DNA from: Cyclobacteriaceae bacterium
GTDB taxonomy: Bacteria; Bacteroidota; Bacteroidia; Cytophagales; Cyclobacteriaceae
Direction of reading: 5' to 3'
NCBI GenBank assembly: GCA_016786585.1
Contig: JAEUUI010000008.1
Span: forward strand, 248,001 to 312,000
DNA: 64,000 nt
Shown: in pieces, positions 44,541 to 51,687 of the stretch
How the letters are laid out: each line of letters starts with the position of its first letter
Numbering within the stretch: the stretch's first letter is position 1
Translations under genes and position numbers: made by a program
The notes under the pieces: model-generated
Database searches by the model: none
Told to the model about the DNA's origin: nothing
Seen by the model: only the letters and a program-made list of their open reading frames with translations

Positions 44541-44573
44541 ATTCTATCGTGTGTATGCTAGAGGGTTATAAAC

Positions 44574-44605
44574 AAAAAAGGCCTGCCGGATTCGCGGCAA
44601 GCCTT
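44574..44605 (-). terminator. Attenuator of the histidine operon
   Basis: On the minus strand an 11-base-pair stem (AAGGCTTGCCG with CGGCAGGCCTT, one wobble) with a 6-base loop is followed by a run of T. It lies between the leader peptide stop (44628) and the hisG start (44540). This is the terminator position of a classical amino-acid attenuator. Confidence 0.9.
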
Positions 44606-44627
44606 TCTTAAAAGTCTTATAGTTTAG

Positions 44628-44702
44628 TTAAAACATAAACCTGCCACGCATCGTGTGAAGTACATGATGGTGGTGCAGATGGATGTTTGCTGTTGTTCTC
44701 AT
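44628..44702 (-). CDS. hisL: Histidine operon leader peptide
   Basis: A 24-codon reading frame, too short for ordinary gene finding. It reads M-R-T-T-A-N-I then H-L-H-H-H-H, with six histidines among 24 residues (positions 8, 10-13 and 16), and ends in ...G-R-F-M-F-stop. It lies directly between the promoter of the operon and a Rho-independent terminator, and hisG follows. Ribosome stalling at the run of His codons when charged tRNA-His is scarce would favour read-through into hisG. The predicted transcription start is only a few bases before the ATG, so the leader transcript may be almost leaderless. An anti-terminator pairing could not be computed here. Confidence 0.88.
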   Translation of the reverse strand: MRTTANIHLHHHHVLHTMRGRFMF

Positions 44703-44711
44703 TTGATGGCT

Positions 44712-44743
44712 CAAAGAAAAACAACAATTTTAATTTATCAAAA
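44712..44743 (-). promoter_or_regulatory. Promoter of the histidine operon
   Basis: On the minus strand TTTTG (44739-44743) is followed after 19 bases by TTTCTTTG (44712-44719), one mismatch from TAnnTTTG. It lies just ahead of the leader peptide ATG at 44702. Confidence 0.55.
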
Positions 44744-44792
44744 CTGTTTCGATACAAACCGTGTTAATTTTACGGGCTAACAACTGTTAATC

Positions 44793-45809
44793 ATGAAATT
44801 TCGCTGGATACTCATTGCCTTGAGTGTTGCTTTGATGTGCTGCGACAGCGCGGACACCAAGAAGCACCGCTTTCTGCTAAAAGGAAATGCAGAGCTGGCA
44901 GATAGGCATGAGGAAGCTGCGATCCGGTATTTTAATGAAGCATTGAAAATTGATTCATGCTTTGCAGATGCTCATAACAACCTGGGAACCTTGTACTTCC
45001 GCCAGAAAGACTATGGCCAGGCGATTCAATATTATAGTCAGGCAATTGGCTGCAACCCGACTTACTGGGCAGCCTACCTGAATCGCGCGAATACCCTTTT
45101 CGAAGTGAAGGACCTTCCGGGCGCATTTACCGATGTGAACAAAGTGCTGACTGCAAAGCCCGACACCCTGCCTGCTCTTTTTCTCAAGGGTTTGATTTTC
45201 ACACAGACGCGCCAGTATTCCAAAGCGGAAACTATTTTTCGTAAAATTTTGGAGATCGATTCTTTGAATTCTGAGGCGTTGACTAACCTGGGCACAGTGC
45301 TCTATTATAAAGGAAGTTACGTAGCTGCGCGAAATGTTTTAAATCAGGTTGTTGAGCGGAAAACGAATGAGGCTGAAGCGCTCAACACACTTTCTCTTGT
45401 TGCTCTGGCTGAGAAGAATTTCACCACAGCACTCGCAATGATCGACCGGTCGCTTGCTTTGAACGGTGAGAACGCATTCTATAAAAATAACAAGGGATAT
45501 ATCCTGCTGAAAATGAACCAGCCTGAAAAAGCGCTTCCGTATATTGATGAGAGTATTGTACTTGATCCGTACAACAGTTATGCGTATCGTAATAAGGGTT
45601 TATATTATCTTCAACGGAATGATGCAGCGAATGCCATTAAAATGCTGACGCGTGCCGTGGAGCTGGATACGTACACCGAGCAGGTACATTTTTATTTGAT
45701 GGAGGCATACGTGCTCGATAAAAATCAGGAGAAAGCGTGTGCTGAACTCAAGCTTGCGGCTGACCACCATGAACAGGCAACCACGCTGACAATACCGAAC
45801 TGCAAGTAA
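44793..45809 (+). CDS. TPR-repeat lipoprotein
   Basis: Predicted lipoprotein (lipobox around LMCCDSAD) of 338 aa made almost wholly of tetratricopeptide repeats, about eight in all. Examples are EEAAIRYFNEALKIDSCFADAHNNLGTLY, YGQAIQYYSQAIGCNPTYWAAYLNRANTL (shown by parts) and KALPYIDESIVLDPYNSYAYRNKGLYY. TPR proteins at the envelope usually act as assembly scaffolds; no specific partner is evident. The gene is divergent from the histidine operon and its stop overlaps the NUDIX gene start by one base, so the two are cotranscribed. Confidence 0.85.
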   Translation: MKFRWILIALSVALMCCDSADTKKHRFLLKGNAELADRHEEAAIRYFNEALKIDSCFADAHNNLGTLYFRQKDYGQAIQYYSQAIGCNPTYWAAYLNRANTLFEVKDLPGAFTDVNKVLTAKPDTLPALFLKGLIFTQTRQYSKAETIFRKILEIDSLNSEALTNLGTVLYYKGSYVAARNVLNQVVERKTNEAEALNTLSLVALAEKNFTTALAMIDRSLALNGENAFYKNNKGYILLKMNQPEKALPYIDESIVLDPYNSYAYRNKGLYYLQRNDAANAIKMLTRAVELDTYTEQVHFYLMEAYVLDKNQEKACAELKLAADHHEQATTLTIPNCK

Positions 45810-46447
45810 TGACGTTTGATCGAATTATACAGGAACTTGATAAACGGCTGAAGGATCCGTTACCCGCGGGCAGGGCCCACGAGCTGTTACGTGCCCGTCC
45901 GGTAAGTGGTCAGTTTCCTGATTTCGGACATAAACTTCCACCCAAACCTGGCAGTGTTCTGATTTTGTTGTTTGAAGAGGATGGCGTAATCAAACTGCCG
46001 TTGACAAAGCGCGCAACCTATAAAGGAGCACACAGTGCGCAGATAAGCTTCCCGGGTGGAAAAGCAGAAGCAGGGGAAACTGTGATTGAAGTTGCTTTAC
46101 GGGAAGCTGAAGAAGAAATCGGTGTACATCGTGACGATGTACATGTAATTGGAACGCTCAGCGAGTTTTTTGTTGTGCCCAGCAACTTCATGGTAACTCC
46201 GGTAGTGGGCACGCTTAACTATGTTCCCGTGTTCAAACCTGACCCGCGCGAAGTCGAGAAGATTATCTACGCAGACCTCAACGACATTATCCGCGATGAT
46301 GCTGTGTATGAAGAAGAGATACTTGCAGCCGGTTTATACCCGATGATTGCCCCGCACTTCCTGATCGAAAACGAAATTGTCTGGGGTGCCACCGCGATGA
46401 TGCTGAATGAGTTTAGGGAGGTGTTGCGGGAGATCATTGAACGATAA
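45809..46447 (+). CDS. NUDIX hydrolase (CoA pyrophosphatase-like)
   Basis: Cytoplasmic pyrophosphohydrolase of 212 aa. The NUDIX box is complete: it begins GGKAEAGE and ends REAEEEIGV, preceded by a SAQISFPGGK segment typical of the CoA/acyl-CoA diphosphatase (YeaB/NudL-like) subgroup. The substrate may be coenzyme A or a related nucleotide. The N-terminal 40 residues are polar and not recognised. It is coupled to the TPR lipoprotein upstream by a TAATG overlap. A hairpin repeat begins immediately after its stop codon. Confidence 0.9.
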   Translation: MTFDRIIQELDKRLKDPLPAGRAHELLRARPVSGQFPDFGHKLPPKPGSVLILLFEEDGVIKLPLTKRATYKGAHSAQISFPGGKAEAGETVIEVALREAEEEIGVHRDDVHVIGTLSEFFVVPSNFMVTPVVGTLNYVPVFKPDPREVEKIIYADLNDIIRDDAVYEEEILAAGLYPMIAPHFLIENEIVWGATAMMLNEFREVLREIIER

Positions 46448-46525
46448 CGTCACTTCGAGCGTAAAGGCTTTGCTCTTGTAGTTTTGATTAGTTTGCTCGA
46501 AATGACGTAAGCCGTCACTTCGAGC
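46448..46525. repeat. Short hairpin repeat of the GTCAnTTCGAGC family
   Basis: CGTCACTTCGAGC (46448-46460) pairs with GCTCGAAATGACG (46495-46507), 12 of 13 positions complementary. A second direct copy of the left arm follows at 46513-46525, and both left arms are followed by TAGTTTTGATT. The sequences resemble the arms of the longer repeats around 50.8-51.6 kb (CGTCATnCTGAGC). It fills the gap between the NUDIX gene and the convergent redoxin gene. Confidence 0.7.
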
Positions 46526-46565
46526 ATTTTAGTTTTGATTCACTTTACCCAAACAGTGGTCGGGC

Positions 46566-47765
46566 TTATCGCGATAGCACCAGCATATCAATCTCACGTT
46601 CTTCTTTCAACCATTCGAAGCCTGCTTTACGAAACACCTCTGCCATGTCGCCTTTCTTTTCCGGCTGCCATTCAAGCTGGATGTTATAGCGGCCGCTCAC
46701 ATTTGTTTCATCGATTACCGGCATACCAAAGATACCGAAGCTCTCAAAATATTCCGCTAAAGCAGAAATCTTAATCCCTGTTCCTGTGATATGATTGCTG
46801 CTTGCTCCGTAGTAATCGTTTTGCTCGGACGACTGCTCGAACGTGAGGGGAGTCGCTGTACGCTTCAATACCATTACCGGAACTTTTCTTTTTTCCATCC
46901 GCACCCGAATATCAAAATGCTTCGGTAATTCCTGTTGCATAAATGCATAGATGTTGTCGCCTGCCTTCGGAACAATTACATCCAGGCAATACCGGTTTTT
47001 GATCTCGCTGTATTCAAACATTTTCGGATCGATCTCAAGGATTGTACGGAAATACGATACGTGATAGGCCATTCTATATAATCCATCAATTGTAAAGTTG
47101 ACGATACTCAACCTGCGTTTTTCGAAATTTCCCTGGCCTACTTTCGACATTGACCCCACTCCGGCAACACCGGGTTGGAGATTGAATGTTTCGCGCGTGT
47201 CAGCTGCTGTATGAAAATACTCATCGATGTCGAAATCCGGCCGGTCTTTCTTCAGCGGAAGCGAGAGGTCCTTACCTGCAACAAGATTCCTGATAACCTC
47301 TTCGGTTACATTGTCGCTGCTGGTGATGGCTTTAATGGTACCGGATTTATCGATCAGCACCACGTGCGGAATGGTGCGGTAGTCGAAATACGTTCGCATC
47401 AATGAAGCTGTGTCTACCGCCAGCATAAATCCTACCGGACGATTCTTAACGAATTTCTGAATGCGCTTTAGCTTTTCATGCGTAATTCCGATGATTTGAA
47501 GTTCTGTTGCAAACTGCTTTTGATAAGTCTCATATTTCGGCATGGACGAGATACACGGCCCGCACCATGTTGCCCAAAAGTCGAGGATCACTGCCTTGCC
47601 ACTGAAATTTTGCGAAGAAATGCTGTTTACTACCGTAGCGGGTGATTCAGGGCGAATGCAATTGGGCAGGTCGACCGCTGGCAGCTTGTCGCCCACGGTA
47701 AGATGTTGTGAAAAAGCACTTACCAACGCAACAACGCTGAATAGTGATGTGAGAAGTATTTTCAT
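46566..47765 (-). CDS. Exported TlpA-like redoxin with DUF3738 domain
   Basis: Exported 399-aa protein (signal peptide MKILLTSLFSVVALVSAFSQ). The N-terminal ~180 residues form a thioredoxin-like domain with the active site FWATWCGPC, typical of TlpA/ResA-like periplasmic reductants. The C-terminal ~215 residues (from about LPLKKDRPDF) match the pattern of the DUF3738/TIGR03435 'soil-associated' domain: DGLYRMAY, ...KISALAEYFESF, PVIDETNVSGRYNIQLEW. The combination suggests a redox-linked envelope role; the function of the second domain is unknown. The ATG at 47765 gives a normal signal peptide; an earlier in-frame start at 47795 is less likely. Confidence 0.82.
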   Translation of the reverse strand: MKILLTSLFSVVALVSAFSQHLTVGDKLPAVDLPNCIRPESPATVVNSISSQNFSGKAVILDFWATWCGPCISSMPKYETYQKQFATELQIIGITHEKLKRIQKFVKNRPVGFMLAVDTASLMRTYFDYRTIPHVVLIDKSGTIKAITSSDNVTEEVIRNLVAGKDLSLPLKKDRPDFDIDEYFHTAADTRETFNLQPGVAGVGSMSKVGQGNFEKRRLSIVNFTIDGLYRMAYHVSYFRTILEIDPKMFEYSEIKNRYCLDVIVPKAGDNIYAFMQQELPKHFDIRVRMEKRKVPVMVLKRTATPLTFEQSSEQNDYYGASSNHITGTGIKISALAEYFESFGIFGMPVIDETNVSGRYNIQLEWQPEKKGDMAEVFRKAGFEWLKEEREIDMLVLSR

Positions 47766-47877
47766 GACGGTTAATTTTTTGTGCAACCTCATCAAAACAA
47801 ATGCCCTTGCATGTTAATGCGCCCATTAATCTATGTTAAAGTTCCTTAACGGACTGAAACGCACGGCATGGGATCGC

Positions 47878-47885
47878 TATTTTTG
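47878..47885 (+). promoter_or_regulatory. Promoter -7 element of the two-component operon
   Basis: TATTTTTG fits TAnnTTTG exactly. No clear TTG box lies 19-22 bases upstream. Its position, 19 bases before the ATG at 47904, argues against the alternative start at 47868. Confidence 0.5.
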
Positions 47886-47903
47886 TACATCGATAGTCCA
47901 ATA

Positions 47904-49418
47904 ATGAAACGCTCACGTGCCGACAAGTTTGTAATTGCCATTTTCGTTTGCATAACGGTACTGCTGGGCGTACAATGGTACAGCCTGCAACATTTTATCG
48001 GGTTGCAGCGAATCGAGTTCAACAAGGCTATCAATAATGCGCTCGAGAAAACCGTTACCGATAACCGCAGGATGCGAACCGACAGCATCAGTCACGAAAT
48101 GTATCGCTGGTTGATGGATACAAGTTTAACCAAGCTGTACAGCAAACGAAATGAGAAGCTTCATACAACCATTTACTATGTGGAAGACGTGAAAGCTCTT
48201 CAAATCCAACGGATGGATTTTTCGCTGGCATTTGAAAACCGGCCCATTGTACCCGGATCGGATTCGGTAAAATCGATTATCGCCCGCCACATTGTTTCGA
48301 TGTTTCGAAGTCAATATCAGGATTATGAATCCGTTTACTACTATACGCAAACTACGGGAGAAAAAGCAGCCGCCTTATCGCAACGGTTGCGTAACGATAC
48401 ATTGCAATTGACGAGAGCTTTTAAGGAGAATCTGGAGAGCGCACGGATTTTGACTGATTTCAGGATGACGTTTTTGGGGGAGGATGATAGTGTGCGTGCC
48501 GATCACTATGCTGAACAAGCCATGCCCGCGCAAAGTTTGCAAACCCGTTTGTTTAAAACAGGTGGCTACAACAAGGCCCAGCGAACCTATGTGTTCGCAA
48601 CGTTTAACGATCCGTCAGCATGGCTTTTCAGCAGACTACTTACTCCGGTACTCGTTTCAATAGGCATTGTTCTGGGAGTCGCTGCTGCGCTGTTTTACCT
48701 CTATCGGATCATCCGAAAGCAAAAGCAACTGTCGCAGTTAAAAAACGATTTCATCGACAACATGACACACGAATTGAAAACGCCTATCGCAACAATTGCC
48801 GCTGCTGCGGAAGCATTGCAACATTTTGGCGTGCAATCGAACACCGTAAAAACGGAAAAGTATCTTTCGAACATCCGTGTGCAGGCATCCCGGCTCAACA
48901 CGATTGTTAATAAAGTGCTGGATATCGCTTCGTTCGACAGGAGCGAAGTAGTTTTGCAAAAAGGAAAGATTCCGGTTAACGACTTGTTGCAGGAGATTCA
49001 GCATACGCACCGGTTGGTTCATCCGGATGTCGAGCTGACAATGGAGTTGTCATCTGCCGAAGGTGAAATTACAGGCGATCGTTTCCATTTAAAGAATGTT
49101 TTGTTCAACCTCGTGGATAATGCCGTGAAGTACAGCAACACCAATAAGCCCGTTATCCGAATTTCAACGCAACTCGCTGGTAACCATTCCGACATTGTCG
49201 TACAAGACAATGGTGCAGGCATTCCGGCTGATCACTTGCCGCGGATATTTGAGAAATTCTATCGCGTACCAACAGGCAACGTTCACCGGGTGAAGGGGTT
49301 TGGACTTGGACTATACTATGTTAAAAAGATCGTTGAGCTGCACAATGGCGTTGTACACATGGAGAGCGAGTTGGGCAAAGGCACGACAGTTCACATCCGG
49401 TTACCGTTAAGCGCATGA
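47904..49418 (+). CDS. Membrane sensor histidine kinase
   Basis: 504-aa kinase with two membrane segments (about residues 8-28 and 250-275) flanking a ~220-residue periplasmic sensor domain of unknown type. The cytoplasmic part has HisKA with the phospho-acceptor His in NMTHELKTPIATI and an ATPase domain: N box FNLVDNAVKYS, G1 VQDNGAGIP, F box FEKFYRVP and G2 GFGLGLYYVKK. It overlaps the response regulator gene by four bases (ATGA), so the two form a dedicated pair. The signal is unknown; an exported redoxin gene is divergent from it. Confidence 0.93.
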   Translation: MKRSRADKFVIAIFVCITVLLGVQWYSLQHFIGLQRIEFNKAINNALEKTVTDNRRMRTDSISHEMYRWLMDTSLTKLYSKRNEKLHTTIYYVEDVKALQIQRMDFSLAFENRPIVPGSDSVKSIIARHIVSMFRSQYQDYESVYYYTQTTGEKAAALSQRLRNDTLQLTRAFKENLESARILTDFRMTFLGEDDSVRADHYAEQAMPAQSLQTRLFKTGGYNKAQRTYVFATFNDPSAWLFSRLLTPVLVSIGIVLGVAAALFYLYRIIRKQKQLSQLKNDFIDNMTHELKTPIATIAAAAEALQHFGVQSNTVKTEKYLSNIRVQASRLNTIVNKVLDIASFDRSEVVLQKGKIPVNDLLQEIQHTHRLVHPDVELTMELSSAEGEITGDRFHLKNVLFNLVDNAVKYSNTNKPVIRISTQLAGNHSDIVVQDNGAGIPADHLPRIFEKFYRVPTGNVHRVKGFGLGLYYVKKIVELHNGVVHMESELGKGTTVHIRLPLSA

Positions 49419-50107
49419 TCATCCAGCCTACGATATTGCTCATTGAAGATGAGTTTACCCTGGGTGAGATTATCCGCGAAAGCCTGGAGAGCAGACAATT
49501 CACGGTGTTGCATTGTCAATCCGGACGTGAAGGATTGCAGAAATTTTTTGAAGCCAAACCATCGCTCGTGATTTTAGACGTGATGTTACCCGATGCCGAT
49601 GGATTCGAACTGGCCCGTCAGATCCGCCAGACCAATAAAGAGGTCGCTATTTTGTTTCTCACTGCCAAATCGTTACCACAACATGTGGTGGAAGGCTTTG
49701 AAAGCGGTGGCAATGATTATCTGAAAAAACCTTTTAGCCTCGAGGAATTGATTGTGCGCATAAAAGTTCTGTTATCGCACGACAGGCTGTTGATTGATGA
49801 ATCGGATACAGCCGATGTTTTGGAGTTGGGGGAGTACCGATTCTTTCCGCAACGGCAGGTACTGCAGTTTCACAGCGAAACAAAACGGTTGTCGTCACGC
49901 GAGGCTGAGTTGCTTAAGCTCTTGTACTTTTCCCGCAACCGCATGATCGAACGCAAAACCATTCTGCTGAAGCTCTGGAATGACGATCACATCTTTAACA
50001 GCCGCAGCCTGGACGTGTACATTACCCGGCTTCGCAAATACCTGGCGCAAGACCGGCAGGTACAGATCATCAATTACCGGGGGAGCGGGTATAAGTTGGT
50101 TATCTAG
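49415..50107 (+). CDS. OmpR-family response regulator
   Basis: DNA-binding partner of the adjacent kinase, 230 aa. The receiver domain has the acidic pair in IEDEF, the phospho-acceptor Asp in LVILDVMLPDADG, and the switch and Lys in LFLTAK and YLKKPFS. The C-terminal winged helix has SSREAELLKLLYFSRNRMIERKTIL (shown by parts) and ends DVYITRLRKYLAQ ... YRGSGYKL. The gene is translationally coupled to the kinase. Confidence 0.94.
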   Translation: MIIQPTILLIEDEFTLGEIIRESLESRQFTVLHCQSGREGLQKFFEAKPSLVILDVMLPDADGFELARQIRQTNKEVAILFLTAKSLPQHVVEGFESGGNDYLKKPFSLEELIVRIKVLLSHDRLLIDESDTADVLELGEYRFFPQRQVLQFHSETKRLSSREAELLKLLYFSRNRMIERKTILLKLWNDDHIFNSRSLDVYITRLRKYLAQDRQVQIINYRGSGYKLVI

Positions 50108-50117
50108 CAACAAGTTA

Positions 50118-50149
50118 TTTGGATTAATTCTAAATAGATTGTAAAATTG
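50118..50149 (+). promoter_or_regulatory. Promoter of the LuxR-type regulator gene
   Basis: TTTG (50118-50121), a 20-base spacer, then TAAAATTG (50142-50149), one mismatch from TAnnTTTG. Transcription would begin about 50155, at the base of the hairpin described next. Confidence 0.55.
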
Positions 50150-50154
50150 CGTTT

Positions 50155-50176
50155 CCTTCAAAAAATGAAGGTTTTT
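50155..50176 (+). terminator. Hairpin with T run in front of the LuxR-type regulator
   Basis: Six-base-pair stem CCTTCA/TGAAGG with an A5 loop and T5 tail, 48 bases after the response regulator stop and five bases before the next start. It may terminate the two-component operon, or lie in the leader of the next transcript. The stem is short, so efficiency is uncertain. Confidence 0.55.
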
Positions 50177-50180
50177 CCCC

Positions 50181-50816
50181 TTGCAAAAACCTGCTACCAT
50201 ACTGTTGGCCGACAATCAGCCCCTTACGGCTGCAGGGATCACGTTCCTCGTGGAATCGGGCCGGGAGGCAGAGATTATCGGTACAGTGGCTGATGCTGCG
50301 CAGATCGGCAAGGTAACACGCGAGCTCAAACCCGACCTGTTAATAGCCGACTACAACATCCCCGGTTACGTGACACTCGATGAACTCAGGAGCGTGATTT
50401 CGGAAACAAATGTGAATACACTCATCATCTCCTCCGACAGCAATCGCGATACTATCCGGCAGTCGGTGAACATGGGTGTGAAAGGCTACATCACAAAAGA
50501 ATGCAGTCGCGAAGAGATTGCCCTGGCGATCCGGTCAACGTCCCGTGGTGAAAAATTCTTCTGCCATAAAATCCTGGATGTTATTATGAGTCAGGATGCA
50601 GGGCAGCAACCTGCGTTGCTAACCGGCCGCGAGCTGGAGATCCTGGGTTTACTTGCAAAGGGTTATTCAACCCAGCGTGCAGCTGATGAGTTGAGTCTGA
50701 GTCCGCATACCATTCATACCCATCGTAAGAGCATCATTAAGAAGCTGTCGATCAAGTCGCCAACGGAATTCGTTCTCTACGCAATTGATTTTGGGTTGAT
50801 TGTGATTAATCGTTGA
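50181..50816 (+). CDS. NarL/LuxR-family response regulator
   Basis: Orphan response regulator of 211 aa. The receiver domain starts ATILLADNQ and carries the phospho-acceptor Asp in LLIADYN, then IISSDS and the Lys region VKGYITKE. The C-terminal LuxR helix-turn-helix is complete: TGRELEILGLLAKGYSTQRAADELSLSPHTIHTHRKSIIKKL (in parts). The start must be TTG at 50181: no ATG in this frame precedes the conserved first strand. It is preceded by its own promoter and a hairpin, so it is not simply part of the two-component operon. Confidence 0.92.
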   Translation: MQKPATILLADNQPLTAAGITFLVESGREAEIIGTVADAAQIGKVTRELKPDLLIADYNIPGYVTLDELRSVISETNVNTLIISSDSNRDTIRQSVNMGVKGYITKECSREEIALAIRSTSRGEKFFCHKILDVIMSQDAGQQPALLTGRELEILGLLAKGYSTQRAADELSLSPHTIHTHRKSIIKKLSIKSPTEFVLYAIDFGLIVINR

Positions 50817-50821
50817 TCAAC

Positions 50822-50933
50822 CGTCATGCTGAGGCCTGAGCGTAGCGAGGGGCGAAGCATCCCCAGTAGAGCAGACCAATTGATTGTTACCCTTTCCTCT
50901 TTCAGGGGATTCTTCGCTGCGCTCAGAATGACG
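50822..50933. repeat. Composite hairpin repeat, copy B (left of the GIY-YIG gene)
   Basis: About 112 bases. A left arm opening with CGTCATGCTGAG and ending GCGAAGCATCCCC is joined by a ~40-base spacer (AGTAGAG ... CCTTTCCTCT) to the complementary right arm GGGGATTCTTCGC ... CAGAATGACG. Arms pair imperfectly. A copy with the same order and spacer motif occurs at 51458-51560, and single arms at 50951-50987 and 51398-51442. Confidence 0.85.
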
Positions 50934-50950
50934 TTGTGTCATTAGTAAGT

Positions 50951-50987
50951 TCTCTATCAAGGGATTCTTCGCTTCGCTCGAATGACG
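50951..50987. repeat. Solo right arm of the composite repeat (copy C)
   Basis: The sequence TCTATCAAGGGATTCTTCG continues to GAATGACG and matches the right arm and adjoining spacer of copies B and D. No left arm is attached. Confidence 0.8.
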
Positions 50988-51087
50988 TTTGTGTTCAGAT
51001 ACTTATCAAAAAACTCACCTGGTTTGCACTACTTTCATTCAGCAACAGCATCAAACAATTAATGCTTCATTGTGATTATTTTCATGA

Positions 51088-51387
51088 ATGGAGCGCGGTG
51101 GAACAGTTTATATTATAACGAATAAACATCATACGGTTTTCTACGTCGGAGTTACTTCTGAACTTGTTTATCGCATTATCGAACATCGAGACAAGCTTTA
51201 TCCCAAAAGCTTTTCGGCAAAATATAACGTATCAAAGCTTGTATACTATGAGCACTTCGCATCTATCAAAGAAGCGATCGAACGAGAGAAGTATCTGAAA
51301 GGTAAAGTACGGAAGTTTAAATTGGATTTGATTGAGACAATGAATCCCGAATGGAGGGATTTGGCTGAAGATGTTTTGAAGTGGTAG
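51088..51387 (+). CDS. GIY-YIG nuclease-superfamily protein
   Basis: Stand-alone GIY-YIG domain of 99 aa (UPF0213-like). The two catalytic-side motifs are TVYIITNKHHTVFYVGVTS, where YII and YVG represent GIY and YIG, and the downstream Arg and His region LVYRIIEHRDKLYPKSFSAKYN (in parts). The conserved Glu is in EAIEREKYLKG, and the C-terminus NPEWRDLAED is typical of the many single-domain copies in Bacteroidota. Cellular function is unknown. The gene is bracketed on both sides by composite hairpin repeats in the same orientation, suggesting that gene and repeats travel together. Confidence 0.93.
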   Translation: MERGGTVYIITNKHHTVFYVGVTSELVYRIIEHRDKLYPKSFSAKYNVSKLVYYEHFASIKEAIEREKYLKGKVRKFKLDLIETMNPEWRDLAEDVLKW

Positions 51388-51397
51388 GCATATTAAC

Positions 51398-51560
51398 CGT
51401 CATGCTGAGACCTTGAGCGCAGTGAAAGGTTGAAGCATCCCTGGCATATTTAATTTCCGTCATGCTGAGCGCATCGCGCGAAGCATCCCCAGTAGAGTGC
51501 CAAAGTTAATCATCATCCCTTTCCTCTATCAGGGGATTCTTCGCTTCGCTCAGAATGACG
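51398..51560. repeat. Composite hairpin repeat, copy D, plus an extra left arm
   Basis: A solo left arm (51398-51442, CGTCATGCTGAGACC ... GAAGCATCCCTGG) is followed by a full composite unit (51458-51560). The latter has left arm CGTCATGCTGAGCGC ... AAGCATCCCC, spacer AGTAGAG ... CCTTTCCTCTATCA, and right arm GGGGATTCTTCGC ... CAGAATGACG. It is a direct repeat of copy B at 50822-50933. Confidence 0.85.
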
Positions 51561-51623
51561 TGGCACTACTACTACCCTCCAAAGGGTACTCAGCTTTATT
51601 CAAAATTCCGCTTTCAAAGGCGA

Positions 51624-51671
51624 TTGACCACGCTTGGTACACCACCTACCTTTGTTTAGAAAGTTTCTAAA
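51624..51671 (+). promoter_or_regulatory. Promoter and palindromic operator of the haem-uptake operon
   Basis: TTG (51624-51626), a 20-base spacer and TACCTTTG (51647-51654) match the Bacteroidota promoter exactly. Immediately downstream, overlapping the expected transcription start, is a perfect 17-base palindrome TTTAGAAA-G-TTTCTAAA (51655-51671). A metalloregulator bound there would block initiation. The element shows that the start of the first gene must lie after about 51660. Confidence 0.75.
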
Positions 51672-51687
51672 TACATTATCGATCATT

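Noticed and set aside
50936-51118. 60-codon plus-strand reading frame overlapping the solo repeat arm
   Set aside because: It translates repeat DNA, overlaps the GIY-YIG start and shows no domain.
50822-51560. CRISPR array
   Set aside because: The repeats are long, imperfect hairpins with irregular spacing around a gene; there are no regularly spaced short repeats and no cas genes.
51634-51687. N-terminal extension of hmuT from a TTG codon
   Set aside because: The codon lies in the spacer of the predicted promoter and the extension would spoil the signal peptide; GTG at 51688 is preferred.
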